DNA of 64,000 nucleotides, from assembly GCA_032622095.1 (NCBI GenBank), contig CP136063.1, positions 23,872,987 through 23,936,986 of the forward strand, given 5' to 3'. The notes below the pieces were generated by a model. It was not told the origin of the DNA and did not search any database. It saw only the letters and a program-made list of their open reading frames with translations. Source of the stretch: Siphonodentalium dalli (lineage: Eukaryota > Mollusca > Scaphopoda > Gadilida > Siphonodentaliidae). Position 1 is the stretch's first letter, and each line of letters starts with the position of its first letter. Of the stretch, positions 20,845 through 33,699 are shown piece after piece. Made by a program: the position numbers and the translations under genes.

Positions 20845-21020
20845 GATCATAGATTATGTCTTAACTTTAAGATTATCTTAAGACACATCACACCAGACTT
20901 AAAGTTAAGACCAAAGTTAAGACCATATTAACCTTGTTCGTGAAACGCACTTATGACTGAAGTTTGAACTTAAAACATCCCCCATGTCATAAGTTGCTTT
21001 CATGAAACTGGGCCCAGGAT
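20845..21020. mobile_element. short MITE-like element with GTCTTAACTTTAAG and CATGAAACTGGGCCC ends
   Basis: It is rich in TTAAGAC/GTCTTAA inverted words and ends TTTCATGAAACTGGGCCCA. A tail of that kind marks a widespread short element in marine invertebrates (family knowledge). Boundaries are uncertain. Confidence 0.35.
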
Positions 21021-21808
21021 GCTTAGCATATCCCTAAACTGTATAATCGCGAGTTTACGAAACCTCTCCATCTCTGAGAAACTGGGGAACTACACAGTAG
21101 ACACCCTCCTGCATGGCCCCAATCATGAACACGAAATAAATAACAAGAAAACCATAGTCAGAAATGGTACCGCCCTAAAAATCATATTATTATACAAGCA
21201 TATAATTATATAATATAAAATATATTGGTTTCATGAATACACCACTTCAGAATTAAGTCAAAATAACTTATCCTTCAAATTATTATAACAATTGCGGCTT
21301 ATCACTGAAGGTTTCTCATTCATCACACCAGAAAGCATCTCAATGCAGACAAAAAATCTACTAATCGGATTAAATATACCCCCAACTACTTCGCAATGCG
21401 ACATTTAGTCTACTTTCAACTGAGACATCTTCATCAGCAATGTTAGCTGTTATATTATGCATTGTGTTCCCGAAAGTAAATCTTCAAGAGTGGCCCAGCC
21501 ATTGTTCACACCTAAATATCGAAAGCAATTAATGCGGTCATAAAAGTTACATGAGACTTTCGCGAAGCAACATCCGCGAATACATACATCCTGCAAAAAG
21601 TATAACCGATACCCAATGTAGCCAGCACGTAATTAATAAAGTTATCCCATAGCTCCTGTATTTTTTTTTATAAATTGTATTCGTCAAAAGTAACGAATAT
21701 AAAAACAGAAAACAGTTCATCAAAATACAGTGCAAATACAATAAATTTATTATATATGTTACTATTTAATGACTATATTATTATACGGTATATATGATAC
21801 CACCATCA
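21021..21808. other. spacer with a dispersed repeat
   Basis: No gene seen. 21134-21197 (AACAAGAAAACCATAGTCAG…) matches 31636-31697, giving a ~65-bp dispersed repeat. Confidence 0.5.
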
Positions 21809-22150
21809 GGGCAGTCGGTAGCCGAGAGGTAGCGTACTAGTCTATCGTGCTAGCGGACCGGGAATGGTGGTAACCTGGATATAAATCAGAACTCGGTCAG
21901 ATACCAAGTTTGTCAGGCTGAAAAGTCTCATTCCAGATCATCGAATAAAGATCCGAATGCAAAATGCCGACCCCCTCTCATTACAATATTTGTCCATGTA
22001 TGTTGGTGTGGTGCATACACGCCCCCCCCCCCCCCGTGCAGTACGCTGTCCGATCTGGCGCGGACATTAATGGCTGATCCGTGTACACGCCTCGATCGGT
22101 GTGTGCGTCACGCCGTACACATGTTAAAGAACGCTAATGCATGGAGTCAC
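21809..22150 (+). mobile_element. SINE-like element with tRNA-type A box
   Basis: The head GCAGTCGGTAGCCGAGAGGT resembles a tRNA-derived SINE with an A-box-like TAGCCGAGAGGTAGCG. The B box is not clear. The body contains a poly-C tract (about 22022-22036) and a GTGTACACG-rich segment, and ends near ACATGTTAAAGAACGC. I infer a Pol III retroposon and do not assign a family. Confidence 0.45.
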
Positions 22151-25059
22151 AACTGGAGTTAATCGAGCTACCTGGCCCTAAGCATAAGCTTCAGTAAATT
22201 GAAGGCGTCGGAATAATATGTATCTAGTAGAAGACATGCAACGTCAGACATTGTTGAATAATCCTTTCTTATCGAAGTAATTTCCGTTACCTGTTTACGG
22301 TCGTTCCGTGATTTTGATTTGTCGTATATTTCGTGTAAAACAGTTTGTTGTACAATTACCGAAATTAAATTACAGCTTCTGCAAATGATACCCGATGTCT
22401 TGGTTATATTACTGATCTTGGAAAATATCCACAGAAAAACATTGGATGTCACCTTTTGTGTTGACCTAATACTTGTTGTTTGCTGACGTATTTATCGAGA
22501 AATCTAAATTCTAAACATTGATGTCGAGCGCAGGTTTCCATGTTTCGTGGCACCTTCGCACGGGTGGGTTAATCGGTCTCTAGAGGTGCATAAATTACCG
22601 CTTCGCTCGAATTAATAGATATCTGTTGTGCAATAGATGATAAACTTCATTTGAATACCAAGTTTGCTTGTAGGCATAGTGTTATCACTGTAAAAAATAC
22701 ATTTCTACAGCTGTTCCACGCTGTACCACGGCCTTGATTTCGACAATTTTATGTTGGGTCAGTCGTCGACCGAATAATTCCTCGAGATATCGGTGGTTCC
22801 ACGCAATTTAAAATTCTGTTCCGCAGATTGTCATTCTATACCTTATTCCATCCCATCCCGCAGATTGTCATGTCCCTTATATTGTGGGAATAGGACATTA
22901 CTCTTCGTTCTACTACAATTTCCCAAAATAACTCGCATCGCGTGAAACCCTGAAGTGTCCCCATATCCTCAGTCTGCCATCTCGCCAGAGCAGCGAGACA
23001 ATATACACCCGCCGGCGGGAATATAACATTATCCATGTACTGTTATTTCTGAAGTTGTGGCTTTCTTACATCGCCAAAATGTCACACGACACCGAACTAT
23101 GCTGCTATTTTATAACGCTGGATGCATTAATGTTTATCTCGACTATATATCACTCGTAAAGGCGGTATGCGATAGTTCTCGTATATCCATTGTGTTAAGT
23201 GAAGCTAGACTCGGGTATTATTATATGAAAGTTTGAGTCATCTATACGAATTTTAATGTGCTTCAAATTAGATACCATCTTGCTTTGACCTTTCTTCACA
23301 GATCGTCGGCCATGCGCGAAGACTGTGCAATATTACCCGTATACTCGCGCATTGTGTATAAAATATTATGTACATGAACAATAATTATTGTAAGTTGGAT
23401 GACTAATGCCATTTATTTGGATCATGTTACACACATAGACGACTCCATATAGCATGTGTGTGGTATGCTTATAAACACCCCGTGTATGTGGTATCGCCAG
23501 GCCGGAAGGTATCGCCAAACCAGAATATGCGGTTTTGATAAATCAACATATCTTCCCTCAGATGAATCTATATATCTCCCAGTTGAATGGTGATATTCAC
23601 TATTAAAAAAATAGTTCATAAAGCGAAATGTTCCCGCAATGGGATAGCGACCATAGCTTGCACTAACCCCGATAAATTTAATGGAGATTCCGGCTCAATT
23701 CCGATTGTATTATAAGTAGTAGACACATTTTGACGTTATGTTGTTCGTTTGAAACATAATTATCAGCCATTGACGGCGATAATGTGTGTATCAATAGAAA
23801 ACTATATGTTTAATTAACCATAAAATCCGCTGATAAGATATGATAAGATTCATTTCGTTTATTAAGCATACATAACAATTATAGTATATACAACCTATTT
23901 GATAACACAGTATTATGTAAATATTATGCACAGTGCATGTGGTCCTAGAGCTAAATTAGATACGTTATACACTATAGTGTAATTGTCATGTGTACACAAC
24001 AGTCACGACAGTATAAACGTGTTTCGCAGTGAAGTGTATGTTACCAATACCAGTAAGTATGTTGTATATATAGTATGTATATACCCACATGGTAAATCGA
24101 TAACCAAAGGACGATTCTGGGCTCCTACATGTAACTGTTAATTGCTTTGTGTCATTACGTTCAATTGTGTATTGGTATGCGCATTGTGTATACGTTACAC
24201 CACTCATATCCGAATACCACCCACTCGACCCCCATGCACCAAAAACGCCACCCACCCAACGTGCAATTGCAAACGAATACGCCCCAACCAACATACACGT
24301 GCGTCCATACAGCGAAATACACGGCTTTTCTATTTCCTATAGCTTTCTTTGTGTAATTTTGCATTACCATCCAGTAAGACGGTGATTAAGAATCATGATC
24401 AGCAGATGGGCCATTCTTCGGAAAAGAGCAAAATAGGACTGACCATACTCGTCAAAACAAACTTACAAATTGCGCTAATTTTAATTTCCCCAGAAATTAG
24501 AAGAGTATAAAAATCCAAGATGGCGTCCATATGGCGGCCACTTTTAATGTTAAGACTAGGCGAACGGACATTCACCTACGAAATATTCAGGAAGAGGCAA
24601 CGTCTCCAGTGGTATATTGTATCAGCATTGTAATGACCACATAGGAGAACACTTCAGACCAGACGGAAGTTTCACCATTCACCAATCTGATCAATTTGTG
24701 AAATAATAGACGAACACTTAACCACCCCATGGTCACAAACTTCCATACACATGAGCCACTAGGATTGTGTCGAGAGCACAAATAATTAATCACACCATTT
24801 GGAAGTATTCAGTTACCGTTCCAATGGTTTCACCTCGTTCGTTCTGATAGCTGAATGTAGGTATCACAAATTAATTTAGCTTTTTAATAATAATAATATT
24901 TGGAATGGAATAGCACAGCACCATACATTAATCTAAAAGTGGGTGAGCAGCATTTGCTTCTCTTCACGACCATAACTATTATATGGCTCTGATAGTCAAC
25001 CAATCAATTACTTACATGACAGCGCAAACCACACCTGGTTTGGAATTTGTTGGAGTATC
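22151..25059. other. no gene seen
   Basis: AT-rich sequence. Short frames (for example 22452-22168, 24294-23986) lack recognisable domains. A CCAAGATGGCGTCCATATGG motif of the dispersed GCCATCTTGG family lies at about 24517. Confidence 0.4.
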
Positions 25060-25067
25060 TATAACAG

Positions 25068-25163
25068 AGGTGGGGGTGGGGTGGGTGTGGAGGGGTGGAG
25101 CGGAGAGAGAGAGCGAGAGAGAAAGAGAGGGAGAGAGAGAGAGAGAGCGCGCGAGAGAGAGAT
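25068..25163 (+). repeat. G-rich then (GA)n microsatellite
   Basis: A GGTGGGGGTGGGGTGGG-type stretch is followed by about 65 bp of interrupted GAGA repeats with GCGCGCG. Frames on both strands here are low-complexity artefacts. Confidence 0.9.
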
Positions 25164-27544
25164 TTATATGAGAAAATGAAAACTGATAACAAAGACTTGG
25201 GTAACACAAAACATTGTGTTGTACACTTTCTTATATTTGTATATATGCACTGTTGCCATGCTTCTATTGTAAAGTTGTAGTTAGTGTTGTTGTCTTTGGG
25301 AGATGGGGTCCATCTAAGTGGCTAGCACTCCTCCAATCCCGTCACCATATTATTTTGGTAATAAATATGTTTAAACCAAACTAGAATGAGTGTGATACCG
25401 CGCGCCAATGCTTGACAAAGCCATTCAATTCGCACGCTTATCTCGCAAGCTCCATGTGATTATAATCTCAATCAAACTCACCATTGCGCTTAGCCCCAAT
25501 TATGAACTTTGTATGCGGAATATACCTGAGCTATGAATAGAGATGTTTCCTTACTCGTATTTAAATTCGCGCAGTACTATTTTTCGCGCACCGTCTGTGT
25601 GCGAATTTAAAACTGAGCGAAAAATAGACTCCCGAGTTTAGACTAAACCACATGACTGTGACATGAGGGAAACAAAAAGGCTATATATCGACGAGTTACA
25701 TATATACATGCGGGCAACCACGTGTAAACCATTAATGATATGTACATATGTGACATAATTATATAGCAACAAATCATGTTAACATCATCGGGTGTTGAAA
25801 TACTTGTGAAAAATACACATATTGCAGACTGAAGATGCAGGAAAGCACGTCGCCCTATTCACAACGCTGGCGTGACACCGTGACCAAACAGTCTGAGTTA
25901 GTTAATATGTCAACACAACACACAGCCGAATTTTTCTATAAGTGGTTGCAATTTCGCGACCTGATTTGCATGTTGTCCTAAGTGCATTTTTTATGTTTTT
26001 GAGATAATCGATTTTTAAAGTTTGAATCTCCGATGCGGGTCAACTATTAAGACTATGGATATACTTCTAACATTGTCCCATTGGAAAATCATTCCTTTAT
26101 TAGAATAAATAAGCATCACAATTCATAAATTAAATTTAATCCTGTTTTGTGAAGAATACTGCAGGTAGGGTGCATATTTTGGTACTTAGGACATACTGGA
26201 ACTTAATTATATTATGAATAGTTCAAATGACATCAATGAACTGAAAATTCGTTAGAATGACCACCTTGTTCTATGTGACAGAAATATTATCAATTAGAAC
26301 AAACAAGATCATCTCACAGGTCTGAATCTTAACAGGACATCTTGGAATTCAGAGAGCATATTAAATATAATTGTTCTATGTACGCTAACCCAGATGATAT
26401 TCTACGATGTATTTTTTCATTTCAACTAACGTATTGTCTAACTTTGGTATGTATGTCGGAATTTGGTCAACTAGAGCGTTGACATGACACATTGCCATGT
26501 CCCCTATAAACATGAAACGGACTAACTTGACACTCGCTCCGAAATGGAGGACACTATATTCCAGTAACTTAGACTCGATTTTGAAGTAAACCAAGAACAC
26601 ATAGGTACTGAGCTGTTTTTTTTATATAAAAAGCGGTTTGAGGAAAATTGACTACAGCTCTTTGATATAGGGTGCTATTTTGTTGTTTGTGAATGTGACT
26701 CTACTATAACGTATCCATGCATCCCGGGAAAATCCTCATTTTTTGGTCAAGCGACAAGAATATGTAAACAAACAAAAAATGGTGAAATTGGAGTCAACAA
26801 ACCGACTACAAACCTTGAGTCGAGTTCACTGACTGCAAAATATGACCACACAATAACATATCCTATATTTTGATGCGTTTCATGGATGGAAAGTCGGTGT
26901 ATATAGGTAAACAAACGCACACAAAAAAACACATGTGAGAAAATTATGAAAATTAGAATTTTATTCCGGGAACAAGGTCCCCCAGAATTATATTTAATCG
27001 ATTTTATTTTTGTTCGTTAGCATGTCTGCTCAAAACTATTTCGACTTTGAAAGATGTCCGTATATGTAACATGAAATATGGTGATCAAGATTATTTTCCG
27101 GCAGTATATACCCGCTGACTTCAATGTTATAAATGTGACAGAAAACTGCATCAGAAACGCATTATTCTTGTTGCAATGGCATAACTATGCCTGTCATTTC
27201 ATGCATAATTTGACTGCAAAAATCCACAAATGGCGGGCAAAATGGCAAACGGAAGTATAGTAACATGGTATAATTTTCATTTATATGAAAACTATAGGCG
27301 TAAATGGCTATAGTTGTGTCACCATACAATATGTCCGATAATAGTAAGTCATAGCCCGACGATATGTCAATTCGGTATTTTTAAATGTTTCAAAATGACG
27401 GCGAAAATTGCGATCGGAAGTCAACAATTGAAGTGTGTTTGTATATTTTTCGCTAAATCTTCACATATCGAATGAATTGAATACATTGATAGCCAATACG
27501 TAGTTATGTATGCCATCAAGCTAGTTTCCAAAACGACTAACTGG
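25164..27544. other. no gene seen
   Basis: AT-rich spacer without supported coding or structured elements. Short frames have no recognisable motifs. Confidence 0.4.
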
Positions 27545-28995
27545 TTTCATAATACATCAAATAAGTGTCCCAAACCACGAGTGTACCAACCCATATACAG
27601 GATTACAAATCACCCACATAGGATGCAAGCCTAACATGTGAGTATCCAAATCCATACGACAGGAGCCTCAAATCCAAATATTGTCCCAAACTCCCGAAAG
27701 AGTGTCCCATGCAACCAACCCAAAGAGTTTTCTTAACCAGCCGGATATAATACCTACAACCATATGAAAATAGTATCCTACCCACACATGTAGTACCCCA
27801 AAACATGCATCCCAAATACCCAATTAATGGCTCAATCCACCCGGTTAATGCCCCAATCAATTCAAGGAATATTCCAAACCACACTGGTAGTGCCACAAAC
27901 TATACAACGGGTGTGCCAAATCACCCAGGTTGTGTCCCAAGCCACCCAACATGTATCTCAAACTACCAAAATGTATGTCCATAGCCATCCAATGAGTGTT
28001 CCAAACCATACAACGTCCGCGCAACGGGTGTGTCAAACCATTGAATGAACGCCCAATGTCACACAAAAAGTGTCACAAACCCCATAAATAGTGTCAAATA
28101 GGCATCCTGGCATTATGTACCTTATGCCACACATCTAGTTGCCAAAGCCATCTGGGTAGTGCCCTATGTCATACAACATGTGTCCAAAGCTACCCAAATG
28201 TCGTCTCACTCAATTCAACAACATGTAGTGTCCCAAATGGCCCAAATCATTGTCCCAAATCCAACCAATAGGTGTCCCAAACTATCCAACTGGTGTCACA
28301 AACCACCCAGCTGGTGACCCAAATCATAAAACTAGTATTACAAACCATCAAATTAGTTCCCAACCCATCCAACAGGCGTCACAAAACATCTACTAACTGT
28401 CATCTCAAAACTTTCAACTAGTGTACGCACCCTCCGTTGTTCCAGACCATCGAATGAGTGTTTCAAAATATCGAATGAGTTTACCAAACCATGCGATACT
28501 CGCTGGATGGTTTGGGATATTCGATGGGTAGTTTTCTCATTGTATGGACACTCATTGTATGGGTGGGACATTCAGGGGGTGGTTGGAGACACTACTTGAA
28601 TATTTTAGACACTCCTGTTTGGTTTGAGGGAATCGTCGTGTGGCTTGGGACATTACTGGATGGTTATGGATACTCATTTGTTGGTTTGAAACATCCATTG
28701 GTGGTTGGTTTGAGCAACTCATTGGGTGGTTTGGGACACCACGTCCATGCATGATTTGGGACACTCTGTGTGTTGCATACATGTACATGTATATTTGACA
28801 ATAAGATGGTATGGAATACTCATTTGGCGGGTTTGGACACGATTTGGATGGTTTAGGGCCGCAGTTGGGTAGATTTGGGATACTTATTAGGTGGTATGCG
28901 ACAATATTTGGCTGATTTGGGACGCCATTTCGATGGACTGGGACACTCGTCGGTTGGTTTGGTATACTATTAAGCAGGGGGTTTGAGACACCAGT
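27545..28995. repeat. degenerate ~21-bp minisatellite that inverts at its midpoint
   Basis: From about 27545 to 28490 the plus strand repeats variants of CCAAACCAYCCAACTGGTGT. From about 28500 to 28995 it repeats the reverse complement, GGTTTGGGACACTCGTTGGA. The switch is centred on a hairpin, CCAAACCAT (28484-28492) with ATGGTTTGG (28507-28515). Units vary in length, so this is an old array. Frames up to 156 codons here are by-products of the repeat. Confidence 0.85.
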
Positions 28996-29462
28996 TAGCC
29001 TGATTAGTCGAAACTTGACCATGCTATGAATCTCTACTCTGCATGGTTAACACCCATAGAGATCACAATCCACCAAAAGTCCACTCGGGCACATTTTGTG
29101 ACATGGAAGTGTACAGCATTGAAAATCAACATAGGTAATATATTTCTTGGTTATTACATGTTCCTTAATAATGCATTTCACTTTAATTGAAGGTTCTGAC
29201 TACAAATTGTACGCTTTAAGTGATTTTGTGATCGATCTTGCTTTGCATAGCAATACCAATTACTGAATTTTTCCCGAATTACTATTTGCAATGTTTATTA
29301 CGATATCGGCTCACAAAATTCACAAAGTGCATGCAATCTCGAACTGGAACCACCTGCTAATGTGAAGTAGATTATTCATGAACAAGTATTGACAAAGAAA
29401 TATATTTCCCGTCATGTTTGTCCAATGTTATAAAGTTCCCCCCGTCAGAACGGGTCAGAACA
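28996..29462. other. no gene seen
   Basis: AT-rich spacer following the minisatellite. Confidence 0.4.
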
Positions 29463-30032
29463 TCAAAAAGTTCCCAGGTTTGGTGCTGGTGGAATATGAT
29501 ATAATACGGGCGTTAGCCATAGAATAGATTCATTTTTTAGTCCCAGGTATGTACAACGGTCATTTCTCCCGTTTTGTTTTTTTCGTCCCAGATATGCAGA
29601 AAGGGCAACGCTCGGCATGTCTCGGAGACAAGTATATATAACATGCTGCTGTGCCCTACATCTACCAAATATCAATATCCACACAATTTCAATACTTTTG
29701 AAAAATGGGAACCTGAGACGGGTACACATTGGGAAGCTATGAATGGTGGTGCAATCGAAATGTGGGAAGTTGGGAACCCTCTCCCAATTCAGGACACCTT
29801 CGCCACAACCCTGCCGACGAACTAAGTTGTATTGTGGGTCCGCTATAAAGTAGTTTCGATTCATGTTAAATATGTGGTCTTCATCCAATATTTTTGCATA
29901 AATTAAAATACAATGTAAAATTGTGTATATTTCGGGCGGAAATATGACAAAAATCCTGAAATTTAATACCACAACCCCCCTCGGAATCATACAAATTGCC
30001 CGAATGTTTACGTAAAAATGCCCGAATTTCAA
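29463..30032 (-). other. 189-codon ORF of unknown status
   Basis: This ATG frame on the minus strand begins MKFGHFYVNIRAICMIPRGV and is the longest frame outside zinc-finger arrays. It has no repeats, signal peptide or recognised domain. Its residue composition (many Ile/Phe/Tyr) is what translated AT-rich DNA gives. The sequence also holds a poly-G tract next door (about 30050). It is probably not a gene, but length alone justifies recording it. Confidence 0.2.
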
Positions 30033-30615
30033 ACTTGCAAAATGTCTTGGGGGGGGGGGCTAGAGTCATCCCAGCCCATGTCCCGTACGGATAATTTATA
30101 ATTGTGCAGATGTCAATCATACTGCATGTAGATGCTGCTATTATTTAAATATATACGTTAGTTATAACAACTAAATTCAATTCCACGTTGTCCTATAATT
30201 ATGAAATAATGTGCATGCCCATCACATGCAATTGTGACAATTCTATTTTGTTCCAAGCATATCGTCAATTCCACAATGTCCTATGTCGCTAATAGAGTAT
30301 TCAAAGAATTCCAGTTCAAAGTGGAAATAAGGCTATAATGCTTAAAATGAGATGTGACAACCTGGAAGTTAAATACAGTGTGTTTCAACTACAACGGACA
30401 AAAAAGAATGCCTGATATCTTCGCGAGAAGTGAAAATACGAACTTCCCGTTTCCATCATTAGAAGCGTTATGAAATTCTGTTTCAACGATATCAATATCT
30501 CATCTTCACCAAAAAGGTCACTTAGGACAACCTGGAAATCAGGTCGCGATTTTACTTCTTTGAGTTCATTTACATTATGTTTATAACTATTTCAATATCA
30601 GAATAATTATATGGA

Positions 30616-30969
30616 GTGTATAAACACCTGTCTTCACAACACATTGATGATACAGTTATGTTATGTTATATTTATGCACAATGTAAAGCCGTCGTGGTGG
30701 TGTTTAATATGCACACATATCTTGTGCGCGAATTCAAGGTCAGAAAAGTTCAAACACTATCCCTTCACATTGGTTGTTTAAACATGCAATGTGGCCTTAT
30801 TCTAAACATCATTTTTATTTCGGTGTACGGGGCATATATCACAATTCTATATGAATTGAAGAATGTTCAGAAATTACCCCCCTCCTGCATGAGTTCGTTT
30901 GAGCAAAAATCGTGTCCTCTATACGTCACGGTCAATGCCGAAGCATTGCGACGGGCAAATCTGTTTTGA
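30616..30969 (+). other. 117-codon ORF of unknown status
   Basis: An open frame starts at 30616 with a GTG codon; the first in-frame ATG is at 30658. I recognise no domain; hydrophobic stretches occur (GLILNIIFISVYGAYITILY) that could be membrane-like or just AT-rich translation. There are no neighbouring exons that I can connect. Confidence 0.15.
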
Positions 30970-33590
30970 TTAATTGTTACACGGTCTTGGCGAATGTATT
31001 TTAGCTTTCGTTGTCATTTCAACCCGTGTATTTCGAATATTGACACGGACAGGGACTCGTTTTGTAAAGCAGGTAGGTTGGTAGGTGTTAAGTTGACATA
31101 TAATGGAAACAACATGGTAACAACCAGAAGCTATACCTATATTCACGCCAACGTTCCTTCCTAACGAACTGCGCATACAAGTTTTATCTGTATAAATGTG
31201 TTGTACCCAAGTACGACATGTCACAGCGTAAATGCAACACCCATGTATATCGAGGTGACATCACAAATCGATCTGAGAAAAATTCGATCCCCTCACCTTG
31301 TTCGACATACACACGATTTTACACAAATAAACTAACGCCGAAATGTCACCTGACACCAATTGTTGTCTTGGCGTCTTTCGGCAGTTAACGTTATTCATCA
31401 AACAATGACTCTATATTAACGGTTGAAACTCTCACGCATATAATCTGAAACTTTCCAATGAAATTCATATCGTATCTATGTGGAATGCAGTTGCACATAT
31501 TTACTGTGACGTAAGTATAATATATTAAGATTACAGAACAGTTTAGGATTACAGTCAGGAATGCACGTGGTGTGCATGAGACCAGGGACAACGATGTGAA
31601 ACATATTGGAGCCGCTCTCCTCGGAAAACAGCTGCTGCTAATAAATACAAGAAAACCATAGTCAGAAATGGTAACGCCCTCAAGATCATATTATTAGGCA
31701 TATATAATATATATTGCAGCTTTAATGTAGTGGTTGTGAAGAATATGTACATAGGAAACGGCTATGTAGTTCATTATATGTGATATTTGTGTATGTGTGT
31801 ATACTGTGTACTTCGTGAGAAAGGAAGTTGAAACAATTTTTTAATCGGACGTTCCAAACTAAAGTTCAATTTCAAATATATAGACACCATACTTCACGCA
31901 TGATATGTGTTCACAAAGGGCGCATACGTTCTAATTGGTTCAAATGTTCATCTTCAAACATGCAACGGCCATTGCATTGAAACACCAACAACCACACACC
32001 CATTGTCAAAAAAGTGACGAACGCCTTGACGGTTTACACGTTATTATGTTGACGCGCTGCCAGCTTACGCAAATGCACTAAACTGTCGGTTTCTCGGTAC
32101 TCTTATACGAAATGTTCGGCTGGCCCTTTAAATATAAAGATTGATGTGATCTATCAAACAGTTAAATAAACTATTAGTTTAAAAACACTACTGGTATATG
32201 TTGGCTGTAAGCATTGGAAATTTAATGCTGTAGCAATATGTGGTGCAATGTACTAGCAGAATAGTAAACCGGTGAAGCAAAGTTGTGGTAAATTTTCTTC
32301 CTCACTCTTCTATCCACCCCCAATTCAAATAGTCATGTTCCTGGGGAGGGGAGATTCAGGAAAACATTCCACGATACAACGCAAGTTTTTTCAAAGGCAA
32401 TTTGGGACCAACCCCAAAGTTTTATGAAAAATTGTTAATACATAGAAGGATAAAGCAGTGAAACATTTTAAATAACCATGCGGAAGAAATGCCAATCATG
32501 TAAGATTTATGAAAAACTCCAGAAATCTCATAAAATTACTCATATGGGCTGAGATACATGTTTCGGTTTGAGTGGCAAGGAGTATGGGATGCCAAATTAA
32601 CATTTAATAATGAATTTTGTTGTTAAAAGCGGAAATAATTACATTTAAGCGCATATACCACATATTGCGCGTATTAAGCACAAACGGGGCATTTGTGCTT
32701 CAGCATAATGAATTGCGCTTAAGCGTAATGAATTGAGCTTAAGCGAAATTTTAACTACTATCTAACCTTTATTCCCATAGAGGCATAACATATTGGTATA
32801 ACCTGGTGTATTTTACGCCTAGCAACACGAGAGCAGCATGTGGATAATTATAAAACCTTTTTTATTAGCCTAGTACTCACCAGTCAAATGTGAGTCTGTG
32901 TACAACAACCAAAGATAATCCCTAATTTCATATTATCAGCATCTCTATCCAAAGAATTGATGTCTCCGGCCCTCCTGGAACTCTTAATTTTTTTTAAGTA
33001 TTTTTTTTTTTACAGATTTGGCCCATTACTATGGGCATATAGCATGAATGTGGTGTCACTGCACGAGCGATTGCTAACCTCATATGGTGTACTTATTAAC
33101 TTAAATTAAGGACAAACCCTATTTTCATATTATCAGCATTCCTGTCCCAAAAATTGGTGTTTCATTACTGCAGCTTTGTTGTCTCAGTCCCTGAGGCTGA
33201 GTTCCAGTATTGTGGTGAAATTGGTTATTAGGGAAATTCTGTTATCTACAGAAAATATTCGTTCCTTCTTCGGAAAATAATAAACACTAGTTTAGAGTGC
33301 ACCTAATCTTTTCCCAGGCTTGTCTGATACTGTGCGCGAGACATAGCTCCAAACCTCTTTTTGTTCCTATTCTTTTTTGTTTGAGGTTTTACAGTTGAAA
33401 TAAAATATTATATGTTTATGTAACTTGATTGACCTGGACATGCGTTAGAACTATGAGAATCAGACACACTGTCAAGGACAGTCGATGGATCAACTTACAC
33501 ATTAACATAACTATTTAATTAGACTATACCATCCGGATATAAATTATATGGTTATGATATCGTTGACATTTTTTAGTCAATAATATACTA
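30970..33590. other. no gene seen; small repeats
   Basis: 31636-31697 is the second copy of the repeat at 21134. 32640-32755 contains several TGCGCTTAAGCGTAA-type palindromic words, also near 13984 and 59170. Two related ~60-bp phrases (TTTCATATTATCAGCAT) occur at about 32926 and 33123. Confidence 0.5.
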
Positions 33591-33594
33591 CTGT

Positions 33595-33690
33595 GAATGG
33601 CTTTAAATTCGTTGGTATCAATTTTCGTGGTTCAGCCATTTATGACATTTTCGTGGGTTCGTAAATTCGTGGTTTCGCCGGTGCTAAATG
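33595..33690. repeat. TTCGTGG-rich repeat remnant
   Basis: Words such as AAATTCGTTGG, ATTTTCGTGGTTC and AAATTCGTGGTTTCG recur within 90 bp. This is a signature of a DNA-element family common in marine invertebrates (family knowledge). No ends can be defined. Confidence 0.4.
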
Positions 33691-33699
33691 TCACCTCCA

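Noticed and set aside
21809..21885. functional tRNA gene
   Set aside because: Only the A-box-like part fits. There is no proper anticodon stem, T-loop or acceptor pairing, so it fits a SINE head better.
25004..25209. Ser/Leu-rich and Arg/Glu-rich ORFs over the GA tract
   Set aside because: Pure low-complexity translation of a (GA)n microsatellite on both strands.
28552..29022. 156-codon minus-strand ORF with NHP/PNQP repeats
   Set aside because: It follows the degenerate 21-bp minisatellite, whose period (7 codons) leaves frames open by chance.
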